This document shows positions 33,897-41,304 of a DNA stretch of 43,357 nucleotides, piece by piece (the stretch's first letter is position 1; every line of letters starts with the position of its first letter). Origin of the DNA: DASREM01 sp035652095 (GTDB lineage: Bacteria; Acidobacteriota; Terriglobia; Terriglobales; Acidobacteriaceae); contig DASREM010000050.1 in assembly GCA_035652095.1 (NCBI GenBank), positions 1 through 43,357 on the forward strand, written 5' to 3'. The translations under genes and the position numbers were made by a program. The notes beneath the pieces were generated by a model. It was not told where the DNA came from, did no database searches, and was given only the letters and a program-made list of their open reading frames with translations.

Positions 33897-35483
33897 TCAG
33901 TCTGAAGCGGTTTCCTGTTTGCGACTGTGCCGCGACCACAGGAAATAAACGGGGATCCCGAGCAGCACAATCCCCAACCCCGGCCAAGTGTACTGCGGTT
34001 TATACCGTAATAGCACGACATCTATAAACAATGCCATCACGATGTAAACTGCCGGCAAAATCGGGTAACCAATTGCCCGATACGGGCGTTCCGCGTTCGG
34101 ATGGGTGCGTCGCAGGATAAACAACCCCACAATCGTCAGAATGTAAAACACCAACACCGCAAAAATGATGTAGTCGAGCAACTGGCCGTAGGTCCCCGAG
34201 AGGCACAGAATGCAAGTCCAGGCCATCTGTACCATGAGCGACACAGCCGGAGTCTTGTAGGTAGGATGCAGCTTTGAAACGCTGCGAAAGAACAATCCAT
34301 CCTTCGCCATGGCGTAGTAGACACGCGCGCCCGACAGGATCAACCCGTTATCGCACCCAAAGCTCGATAGCAGGATGGCAAAGGCCATCAGGGCCCCACC
34401 CGCCGCCCCAAACATCTGCGTCATCACCGCCGTCCCCACCCGGTCTTCCGAGGCATACTTGATGCCGCGCTCCAGGATGGTCGCGCCGTTCGCGATTCCA
34501 TCGAGCGGCAAAACATTCAGATAAATAAAGTTGCAGGCAATGTAGAGGGCAATGACCACGCCGGTTCCCATCGCCAACGATAGGGGCAGATTACGATGAG
34601 GATCCTTGACCTCGCCCGCCGTGAAGGTCACGTTGTTCCACGCATCGGCGGAGAAGAGCGAGCCTACCTGGGCTACCGCGAGGATCGTGAGCGTCCCAAC
34701 CAGCACCGTCGGCCCGCCTACGCCGACCTGCACCGCGTGTTGGGCGCCTAGTCCAGCGTTGTGCCAGAAATTTTCGTGGAAATTCGCCGCCAGCGCCTGT
34801 GCGTTCCTTCCGATCGCAAGCCCCAAAAGCGCCAACCCAAATAATGCCGAAACTTTCGAGATCGTGAAGATGTTCTGAATGAGGGCGCCGGTCTTGATAC
34901 CGAAAATGTTGATCACCGAAAGCGCAATCACGACCAGGATCGCAACCAGGTTCTGGGTATTGAGTCCCACATCCATGTTGCCCAGCACCATGGGCCCGAT
35001 GTGTATCGGAGGCGCTTTGTAGAAGTGCAGAATCCAGTGGCTGGACGAGATCGAAGGAAAGAAGATGCCGAGAAACTTGCCGAAGGCGACGCCCACTGCG
35101 GCGATGGTCCCGGTCTGGATAACAAGAAACAGCGTCCAGCCGTATAGGAATCCCCACAGCGGACCCAGCGACTCTCTCAGGTAAACGTACTGCCCGCCGG
35201 CCCGCGGCATCATGGCGGCCAACTCGCCGTAGCTGAGCGCGCCGACGATGGTCATGAAACCTGTGACCAGCCATGCGCCGATCAGCAGCGCCGGGGAGTC
35301 CACCTCGCGGGCAATTTCGGCGGACACAATAAAGATGCCCGAGCCAATCATCGAGCCCATGACCAGCATGGTGGCGCTGGTCAGCCCCAGGCCTTTCACG
35401 AACTCTGTATTTTGATGAGTGCTGCGGTCCCACTCGCTGGCAACGATCGGCGCAGGCTTTGTGTCAGTACTCAATGGTCTCAT
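33897..35483 (-). CDS. APC-family amino-acid permease / exchanger (SteT/LAT-like)
   Basis: The protein has 12 membrane segments and the APC signature SATMLVMGSMIGSGIFIVSAEIAREV, followed by GALSYGELAAMMPRAGGQYVYLRESLGPLWGFLYGW, the LAT/SteT-type pattern. It probably imports or exchanges neutral amino acids. An ATG at 35537 would add 18 residues, but these are encoded by a dispersed intergenic repeat (35493-35524), so I place the start at the ATG ending at 35483, giving 528 residues; neither has a clear ribosome-binding site. It is probably co-transcribed with the following permease (50-base gap) and possibly with thiE upstream. Confidence 0.9.
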   Translation of the reverse strand: MRPLSTDTKPAPIVASEWDRSTHQNTEFVKGLGLTSATMLVMGSMIGSGIFIVSAEIAREVDSPALLIGAWLVTGFMTIVGALSYGELAAMMPRAGGQYVYLRESLGPLWGFLYGWTLFLVIQTGTIAAVGVAFGKFLGIFFPSISSSHWILHFYKAPPIHIGPMVLGNMDVGLNTQNLVAILVVIALSVINIFGIKTGALIQNIFTISKVSALFGLALLGLAIGRNAQALAANFHENFWHNAGLGAQHAVQVGVGGPTVLVGTLTILAVAQVGSLFSADAWNNVTFTAGEVKDPHRNLPLSLAMGTGVVIALYIACNFIYLNVLPLDGIANGATILERGIKYASEDRVGTAVMTQMFGAAGGALMAFAILLSSFGCDNGLILSGARVYYAMAKDGLFFRSVSKLHPTYKTPAVSLMVQMAWTCILCLSGTYGQLLDYIIFAVLVFYILTIVGLFILRRTHPNAERPYRAIGYPILPAVYIVMALFIDVVLLRYKPQYTWPGLGIVLLGIPVYFLWSRHSRKQETASD

Positions 35484-35492
35484 AGGCTGTGT

Positions 35493-35524
35493 AGGCACAG
35501 CCGCCCTCGGCTGTCCAGCCGAGC
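35493..35524. repeat. copy of the GGCACAGCCGCCCTCGG..TGTCCAGC repeat
   Basis: This 32-base sequence, GC-rich and internally dyadic (CTCGGCTGTCCAGCCGAGC folds), is the fuller version of the repeat at 29527-29554. It sits between thiE and the permease and overlaps the alternative permease N-terminus. Confidence 0.6.
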
Positions 35525-35548
35525 TTCGCTCGGCCATAGGGCAAGACT

Positions 35549-36163
35549 TTACCCTAATACTCGCAGAAATTCCTCTGCTGATTTTCCAGGGGTGTGTACA
35601 AGATCGGAGATCACCGCCACAGAATCGGCGCCAGCTTCAATCACGGAGCGACAGTTTGCGCCCGTGATTCCACCGATTGCCACCAATGGCTTGCTGGTGA
35701 GTTCCCGGGCCCGCTGCACACCGGCAAGCCCAATCACCGGGTCTGGGTTGGCTTTACTCGAAGTGGCAAACACCGGCCCGATGGCAACGTAATCCGCGGA
35801 ACCGCGGCCGGCCTCCGCAACCTGCTCTGGATTGTGAGTGGATACTCCCACCCAACGCTCCGGCCCAACAATGCCCCGAGCCGATTCCGGAGACAGGTCA
35901 TCCTGTCCCACATGCACTCCATCAAATCCCGCAGCCAGGCATAAATCCGCCCGATCATTCATGATCCATTGGACGGTCTCCGATGCGAGTGGTTTCAGCG
36001 CCCGCGCATGTGCCAGCATCTGTCGCGCGCTGCCCGATTTATTACGGTACTGCAACCATTGGACCCCCGCGGCAACGAGTTCTCGGGCAGCAGCCAACAG
36101 CGCATGTTCATCGGAAAAACTGGACCAATCCAATATTGGGTAGAAACGAGGAATGGGACTCAT
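35549..36163 (-). CDS. thiE: thiamine-phosphate synthase ThiE
   Basis: The 204-residue TIM-barrel enzyme joins HMP-pyrophosphate to thiazole phosphate in thiamine synthesis. Motifs are WLQYRNKSG (the QLRxK site, with Lys42 by position), IMNDRADLCLAAGFDGVHVGQDDLSP, GVSTHNPEQ, DYVAIGPVFATSSKANPDP and PLVAIGGITG, all as in ThiE. Its length is normal. No other thiamine gene is present in the window. It lies 81 bases downstream of accC in the same direction, with a low-complexity repeat between. Confidence 0.96.
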   Translation of the reverse strand: MSPIPRFYPILDWSSFSDEHALLAAARELVAAGVQWLQYRNKSGSARQMLAHARALKPLASETVQWIMNDRADLCLAAGFDGVHVGQDDLSPESARGIVGPERWVGVSTHNPEQVAEAGRGSADYVAIGPVFATSSKANPDPVIGLAGVQRARELTSKPLVAIGGITGANCRSVIEAGADSVAVISDLVHTPGKSAEEFLRVLG

Positions 36164-36184
36164 GAGAAGCTCACTCGTGACCTT

Positions 36185-36232
36185 GTTTTCTCGGCGTTTT
36201 CTGCGGCCCCTGTTTGGCTTCTCTGCGGTTTT
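36185..36232. repeat. low-complexity TTTTCTCGGCG/TTCTGCGG repeat
   Basis: Imperfect reiterations of TTTTCTCGGCG, TTTTCTGCGG, TGTTTGGC and TTCTCTGCGGTTTT fill the gap between accC and thiE. Repeats of this TCTGCG-type form occur between genes in many free-living bacteria (from memory). No gene is visible inside. Confidence 0.45.
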
Positions 36233-36244
36233 AAGATTTTGTTC

Positions 36245-37606
36245 CTATGCCCGCACTTCCACCTTCTTCGTGAGAAATCGTTCAATAAACGTGGTATCCA
36301 CGTTTCCGGCCTGAAAGTCGGGATCGGCCAGAATTCGCCGCTGCAAGGGGATTGTCGTGTAAATTCCTTCGACGATGAACATCTCCAAGGCCCGCCCCAT
36401 GCGCGAGATCGCTTCCTCCCTATCCTTCCCGCGCACAATCAACTTCGCAATCAAGGAATCGTAATAAGGAGGAATCACGCCTTCCGCATACGCCGCCGTA
36501 TCGATCCGGACTCCGGTTCCCCCCGGAGGATGAAACGCCGTGATCTTCCCTGCCGACGGCGTGAACTTTTCCGGATGCTCCGCATTGATGCGGCACTCAA
36601 TCGCATGCCCACGGTGCACGATCGGCCCGTGCAGGACCTCTTCCATGCGCGCTCCGGCTGCAATCAGGATCTGGCTCTTCACCAGGTCAACGTCTGTCAC
36701 CATCTCCGTCACCGGATGTTCCACCTGGATGCGCGTATTCATCTCGATGAAGTACAAATTGCGGTTCTGATCCATCAGGAATTCGATCGTTCCCGCATTC
36801 ACGTAACCGATGCCAGACAACGTCTTCGACAGAATCTCCCCGATTTGCTCGCGCAGCTCGGGGGTCATCTGGGTGGAAGGAGATTCCTCCAGCAATTTCT
36901 GGTGCCGCCGCTGGATCGAGCACTCGCGCTCGCCCAGGCTCACAACATTGCCGTATTGGTCGGCGAGCACCTGGAATTCGATGTGCCGCGGCCGCTCCAC
37001 GTACTTCTCCATGTAGAGATCGCCGTTTCCAAACGCCGCCGCGGCTTCCGATTGCGCCGCCTGGAACAGCCCGGGCAGTTCCTCTTCGTTGCGCACAATG
37101 CGCATTCCGCGTCCGCCGCCGCCCGCCGATGCTTTGATGATCACCGGGAACCCAACCTGCTGTGCCCACTCCATGGCCTCGCCATCGCTGGCAAGAATTC
37201 CATCGGAGCCCGGCAGGATTGGCACCCCGGCCTTCTTCATGGCCGCTCGCGCTTTCTCCTTCTCCCCCATCAGGCGGGTGATCTCTGGCGGCGGCCCAAT
37301 AAACCTGATATTGCACGTCTCGGCCACTTCGGCAAAATTGGCGTTCTCCGCCAGCAGACCGTACCCGGGATGAATGGCGTCCACGTTCGCAATCTCGGCC
37401 GCGCTGATCACCGCCGGTATGTTCAAGTAACTCTGCCCGAGTTGCGGCGGACCAATGCAGATTGCCTCGTCGGCAAAGCGCACGTGCAGCGAATTGCGGT
37501 CGGCCTCGCTGTAAATCGCGACCGTGCGGATCCCGAGTTCCTTGCACGCACAAATCACTCGTAACGCGATTTCGCCGCGGTTCGCAATCAATATTTTCTT
37601 AAACAT
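36245..37606 (-). CDS. accC: acetyl-CoA carboxylase, biotin carboxylase subunit AccC
   Basis: The 453-residue enzyme carboxylates the biotin on AccB using ATP and bicarbonate, the first step of fatty-acid synthesis. It starts MFKKILIANRGEIALRVICACKELG, the classic AccC N-terminus, which fixes the start at 37606 rather than 37636. Next come HPGYGLLAENANFAE, the ATP-grasp glycine loop KASAGGGGRGM and the catalytic MNTRIQVEHPVTEMVTDVDLV. Its length equals the family norm. It is in an accB-accC pair, 48 bases after accB. The carboxyltransferase genes accA/accD are not in the window. Confidence 0.97.
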   Translation of the reverse strand: MFKKILIANRGEIALRVICACKELGIRTVAIYSEADRNSLHVRFADEAICIGPPQLGQSYLNIPAVISAAEIANVDAIHPGYGLLAENANFAEVAETCNIRFIGPPPEITRLMGEKEKARAAMKKAGVPILPGSDGILASDGEAMEWAQQVGFPVIIKASAGGGGRGMRIVRNEEELPGLFQAAQSEAAAAFGNGDLYMEKYVERPRHIEFQVLADQYGNVVSLGERECSIQRRHQKLLEESPSTQMTPELREQIGEILSKTLSGIGYVNAGTIEFLMDQNRNLYFIEMNTRIQVEHPVTEMVTDVDLVKSQILIAAGARMEEVLHGPIVHRGHAIECRINAEHPEKFTPSAGKITAFHPPGGTGVRIDTAAYAEGVIPPYYDSLIAKLIVRGKDREEAISRMGRALEMFIVEGIYTTIPLQRRILADPDFQAGNVDTTFIERFLTKKVEVRA

Positions 37607-37654
37607 TCTGGAATCGTATGACGATAGGAAACCCAAGCCCGTCAGTCAATCCGC

Positions 37655-38137
37655 TCACTGCTTCGGACGCACCGCGAACAGTTCCTGTCCGTATTCGATT
37701 GGCTGCCCGTTATTGACCAGCTTCTTTACGATCTCGCCGCTCACGTCGGACTCGATCTCATTCATCAGCTTCATGGCTTCGACGATGCAGAGCACCTGCC
37801 CGGCCTCCACCTGGTCTCCGACTTTGACGAAGGCCGGCGCTCCTGGGGAAGGAGATTCATAGAAGGTCCCCACGATCGGTGAGCGCACCGTGTGCAGCGT
37901 TTCTTCTGGCTGCGGCTTCTCGGCTTTTGCCGGAGGGGGCGCTGCGGGCGCCGGGTTCGCCGCCGCTTCGAGCACAGGCGGCGGGACCGAGGGCACCGCA
38001 AAGAAGCGCGGGTCCGTCGCCTTTGTCTCTGCTCCACGCTTGACGCGCACTTTCACGTCGCCGCGTTCCAGTTCAAACTCGGCTATATCCTTTTCGATTA
38101 AGAACTCTATAAGTTCCTTCAGCTCTTTTTGATTCAT
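37655..38137 (-). CDS. accB: acetyl-CoA carboxylase biotin carboxyl carrier protein AccB
   Basis: The 160-residue protein has an N-terminal helix (MNQKELKELIEFLIEKDIAEFELERGDVKVRVKR), a Pro/Ala-rich linker (about residues 48-80) and a biotinyl domain. The biotin attachment Lys123 is in the EAMKLMNEIES motif. It is the carrier between AccC and the carboxyltransferase. It stands first in an accB-accC pair, 67 bases downstream of the proline peptidase gene. Confidence 0.97.
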   Translation of the reverse strand: MNQKELKELIEFLIEKDIAEFELERGDVKVRVKRGAETKATDPRFFAVPSVPPPVLEAAANPAPAAPPPAKAEKPQPEETLHTVRSPIVGTFYESPSPGAPAFVKVGDQVEAGQVLCIVEAMKLMNEIESDVSGEIVKKLVNNGQPIEYGQELFAVRPKQ

Positions 38138-38204
38138 TGTTAGAAGGTGGGACTTAGTTCCACAACTCTCTTGCTAACTTCGGGGATCTCCGCCGGAGTC
38201 TGCC

Positions 38205-39284
38205 TTACAGGCTGATCAACTCCTTGCGGGTAGGCGTCAGCACTTCACATCCCCGTTCAGCTACAACCACCATATCTTCGATTCGCACACCCCATTTCCC
38301 TGGGATGTACGCCCCCGGCTCAATCGTAATCACCATACCGGGCTGCAGGACCTCGTTCCGTCCCGTTGCGACGCGAGGAGGCTCATGGATTTCCAGTCCT
38401 ACACCGTGGCCGGTCGAGTGCGTAAAAAAGCGGCCAAATCCCGCTTTTTGCAGGACTTTGCGCGCCGCGCCATCCACCTCGGCAGCCGTAACCCCGGGCG
38501 CAACCGCCGCAACACCGGCCTCCTGCGCCTCTCGCACCGCTCCGTAAATTCGCTGTGCTTCCCCGCTGGGACGACCAACGTGGACGGTGCGAGTCATGTC
38601 GGAACAGTAGCCAGAAAGTATAACACCGAAGTCACACACCACGAATCCGGACCTCGGGATCGCCGCCTGCGACGCGCGCCCGTGCGGCAATGCCGAACGC
38701 TGCCCTGAAGCGACGATGGTCTCAAAGGACATCCCTTCCGCCCCTGCACAGCGCGCCGCGTACTCCATCTCGGCCGCGACTTCGACTTCCTTTACTCCCG
38801 GCCGGATCGTTTCGACTGCCGTATCGAACAATTTCGCGGCCAGCAACACCGCGTTCTTCAATGACGCGATCTCGTCTTCGTCCTTCACCATTCGCGCTTG
38901 TCGAACATAGTCCGGCGCATTTCTCACCCGCAGTCCCTCGGGCAAAAGTTTTCGGAATTGTTCGCGCGCCGCTACCGTCAGATGTTCTCCTTCGATTCCC
39001 ATCACCGACGACTTTCCGAAATTGCTTCCCAGCCACTCCGCGGCAGCTGCGAACGCGCCTTTCCGAGAGATGACCACGCGCGCCCCTCGCACTTCCGCCC
39101 TCGCTTGCAACGTGTATCTGCCATCGGTAATAAGTACCGCTTTGTTCGCAGTAACGATCAGGACAGCGGTGCTGCCCGTGAACCCGCAAAGATATCGAAT
39201 GTTCGGAAGGTGCGAAATGAGCAGCGCGTCGAAATCTTGTCCGACAATCTGGCGAAGCCGTCGCAGACGGCCGACATGGTCCAT
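38205..39284 (-). CDS. Xaa-Pro aminopeptidase-type M24B metallopeptidase
   Basis: The 359-residue protein has a creatinase-N domain (about 1-130: DALLISHLPNIRYLCGFTGSTAVLIV) and a pita-bread M24 domain. Metal ligands are seen as CDFGVILSGYCSDMTRT (two Asp), HSTGHGVGLEIHEPP (His), VITIEPGAYIPGKWGVRIED (Glu) and the final Glu of RIED. It removes N-terminal residues before proline or cleaves Xaa-Pro dipeptides in the cytoplasm. The arrangement ahead of accBC is often seen with elongation factor P in between; that gene is absent here. A small gap of 23 bases separates it from the membrane proteins upstream. Confidence 0.92.
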   Translation of the reverse strand: MDHVGRLRRLRQIVGQDFDALLISHLPNIRYLCGFTGSTAVLIVTANKAVLITDGRYTLQARAEVRGARVVISRKGAFAAAAEWLGSNFGKSSVMGIEGEHLTVAAREQFRKLLPEGLRVRNAPDYVRQARMVKDEDEIASLKNAVLLAAKLFDTAVETIRPGVKEVEVAAEMEYAARCAGAEGMSFETIVASGQRSALPHGRASQAAIPRSGFVVCDFGVILSGYCSDMTRTVHVGRPSGEAQRIYGAVREAQEAGVAAVAPGVTAAEVDGAARKVLQKAGFGRFFTHSTGHGVGLEIHEPPRVATGRNEVLQPGMVITIEPGAYIPGKWGVRIEDMVVVAERGCEVLTPTRKELISL

Positions 39285-39307
39285 GCTCTGAGTTTATCAG
39301 GGGATTC

Positions 39308-39781
39308 CTACGGCCCCGCAGTGCCCGATAATTTCCCGGTCTTAAATCGAAATCGCCGGCACAGTTTTTTCTTGCGTGCAAACCACACGCCGCTCGAAAC
39401 CAGCGCCCAGACCACGGTCGCTCCCACGATTACCAGCGCGGGGTTGTGATTCGGTATGAAAATGGCGACAAAACACGCGAAGCTCACCAGGCCCAGGCTG
39501 CCCATGGCGGCCCCAGCGGCATCGGCCGCGGCTGCCTGCCCTCCCCGAATCACCCCGTGCAATCCTTTTTTCTCTTTGCCCTCGCGCTCATGCTTCTCTA
39601 CCAGCGTAACGCTAGCCGCCAGGATTGCCGGAAATGCCAGGAACAGCCCTCCAAAGCTCGGCCCCAGCTTGTCGGTGATCTGGGCCGCGCCTGCGGTCAC
39701 CAGTCCTCCCAGCGCAAACCGCGTGGCAAACTCGTACCACCTGGTCTGCTTCAGTCCGGAGGTGTTGATGGCAACCAGCAT
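39308..39781 (-). CDS. DUF3147-like membrane protein, second of a pair
   Basis: The 157-residue protein starts MLVAINTSGLKQTRWYEFATRFALGGLVT at an ATG that shares one base with the stop of the gene before it (TGATG), a typical coupling overlap. Four hydrophobic segments are visible. GPSFGGLFLAFPAILAASVTLVEKHE matches its neighbour's KTFAGLFGAAPSVALASLALV, suggesting the two are paralogous halves of one membrane complex. The C-terminus is basic (ARKKKLCRRFRFKTGK). Related DUF3147-like proteins have no known function. Confidence 0.75.
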   Translation of the reverse strand: MLVAINTSGLKQTRWYEFATRFALGGLVTAGAAQITDKLGPSFGGLFLAFPAILAASVTLVEKHEREGKEKKGLHGVIRGGQAAAADAAGAAMGSLGLVSFACFVAIFIPNHNPALVIVGATVVWALVSSGVWFARKKKLCRRFRFKTGKLSGTAGP

Positions 39782-40131
39782 CACTCGATCGAACCCAGAA
39801 CCGCATACCACAGCCCGGCCGCTACACCCATCCAAACCAGCAACGCCGGCACGGCGACTTTTAGCGCGGGTAGCCTGAACCGCATAACCACCCAGCTTAC
39901 GAGCCACGCATAGCACAACAGGGCGATCGCTCCCAGGGCCATGGAACGTGCTTCGGTCGCCGCAACTATGGTGGACTGTTTCGAAATTACGAGTGCCAGG
40001 GAAGCCAGTGCTACCGATGGAGCAGCGCCAAACAGGCCGGCAAAAGTCTTCGGCTTGAACAAGTCTGAAATCAGGGCAAAGGCAGATACGATCGCGCCAC
40101 CCACGCAAAACCGGATTACCAGTTCACTCAT
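39781..40131 (-). CDS. DUF3147-like membrane protein, first of a pair
   Basis: The 116-residue protein has four hydrophobic segments, including VIRFCVGGAIVSAFALISDLF and KVAVPALLVWMGVAAGLWYAVL, and the family-like KPKTFAGLFGAAPSVALASLALV. It ends in a TGATG overlap with the second gene, so the two are translated together and probably act together. The function is unknown. It begins 65 bases after the stop of the F420-type oxidoreductase gene upstream. Confidence 0.75.
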   Translation of the reverse strand: MSELVIRFCVGGAIVSAFALISDLFKPKTFAGLFGAAPSVALASLALVISKQSTIVAATEARSMALGAIALLCYAWLVSWVVMRFRLPALKVAVPALLVWMGVAAGLWYAVLGSIE

Positions 40132-40196
40132 TCATCGCCACCCGAGGCATGCTTGGATGCTCCCCAGTGGCAGCGCAGCCTTATCCCCCCGCAGGG

Positions 40197-41114
40197 TTAC
40201 GCGAGTTTTCTCACCTGCTCCATCAGTCTCAACCAGGAATCCAGCCTCTGCGCTCCGGGTGAAAATGTCGGATCGAAGAAGATCTGGTGCGCGCCAATCT
40301 CCCGGCACGCGGCGATGTCCTCCTTTACCTGTTCCAGACTCCCAAAAAATAACGGGCGCTCCCCCTCGCGCGGCTTCTCACTGACAATCAGGTTCGCGCG
40401 CACCACCATGGAGAGCTTGGCCGGATCCCGTCCTGCCGCCTTCGCCATTTGTTTGATACCGTCGAACATCTGCGCCATCCCGGCAGCTGGAATCGCCACC
40501 GGGTTCCACCCGTCCGCCATCGTCGCCAGCCGCTTCAAAGCCGGCGGCGCGAATGCCGCAAGGTAGATGGGCGGGTGCGGCTTCTGGAGCGGCTTGAGTG
40601 AGATTTCGGACTTCGGCACGCGATAATACTTTCCGTGGTACTCCACGGGATTGGTCGTCCAGATCGCCTTCAGCACCTGGAGAAACTCGTCGGCTTTTGC
40701 TCCTCGATCCTTCAGTTCGGTTCCTGCCGCCTCCATCTCGTCCTTCGACCATCCCAGTCCAAAGCCCACCCGCAGGCGGCCGTTCGAAAGCACATCTATG
40801 GTGGTCAGGCGCCGCGCCAGCACAACCGGGTTGTAGTAAGGCATGTCCAGAACGCTAGTCCCCAAAGCGATCTTCGTCGTGAGTGCCGCCGCATAGGTGA
40901 GCGAGTCCAGCGGGTCCAGAACGTGCTTGTATTCTTCAGGCAGGTGCCCGTCCGGCGTAACGGGATACGGTGTCTGCGGGTTCACTGGCCACAACAACCG
41001 CTCCACGGTCCACAAGCTGTCATACCCCAAAGCCTCCGCGCGCTGCGCGATGTTCGCGACTGACTCCGCGCTCCCGATCGGACCAATATTTCCAAGTGCA
41101 AAACCAATCTTCAT
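40197..41114 (-). CDS. LLM-class (F420-dependent-type) oxidoreductase
   Basis: The start ending at 41114 has GGAG upstream and gives MKIGFALGNIGPIGSAESV; the longer in-frame start at 41186 lacks one. The 305-residue TIM-barrel protein matches the luciferase-like family, especially the TIGR03619-type F420-dependent oxidoreductases: EALGYDSLWTVERLLWP, LTTKIALGTSVLDMPYYNPVVLARRLTTIDVLSNGRLRVGFGLGWSKDE and PIYLAAFAPPALKRLATMADGWNP. It uses reduced F420 or FMN; the substrate is unknown. It follows the pilQ terminator. Confidence 0.92.
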   Translation of the reverse strand: MKIGFALGNIGPIGSAESVANIAQRAEALGYDSLWTVERLLWPVNPQTPYPVTPDGHLPEEYKHVLDPLDSLTYAAALTTKIALGTSVLDMPYYNPVVLARRLTTIDVLSNGRLRVGFGLGWSKDEMEAAGTELKDRGAKADEFLQVLKAIWTTNPVEYHGKYYRVPKSEISLKPLQKPHPPIYLAAFAPPALKRLATMADGWNPVAIPAAGMAQMFDGIKQMAKAAGRDPAKLSMVVRANLIVSEKPREGERPLFFGSLEQVKEDIAACREIGAHQIFFDPTFSPGAQRLDSWLRLMEQVRKLA

Positions 41115-41118
41115 AAAA

Positions 41119-41123
41119 TCTCC
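41119..41123 (-). promoter_or_regulatory. ribosome-binding site fixing the LLM oxidoreductase start
   Basis: GGAGA on the minus strand, four A/T bases before the ATG ending at 41114. Confidence 0.75.
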
Positions 41124-41235
41124 AGAGCAAGCGAGAGAAGTGTAACCAAACATGAGATCGCGTGTCTCAGCGCTCTCCGCTTTCACTGGGTTCTAAAATT
41201 CTGATGGGAGCCGGATGGCGCGAGAGGGCTTCCCC

Positions 41236-41277
41236 AAAAACAAAGCCGCCGGCTTCGACGTGGGTCTCAGCCGGCGG
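41236..41277 (-). terminator. Rho-independent terminator of pilQ
   Basis: CCGCCGGCT (41246-41254) pairs with AGCCGGCGG (41269-41277) around a 14-base loop, followed on the minus strand by a short U-rich run (TTTG then TTTTT, 41236-41244). It begins 28 bases past the stop at 41305. Confidence 0.82.
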
Positions 41278-41304
41278 AGTTGCTGCTCCTCTACTAACCT
41301 CGTT

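Noticed and set aside
35969..37564. 531-codon plus-strand frame opposite accC
   Set aside because: AccC is fully conserved on the minus strand; the opposite frame shows no family pattern.
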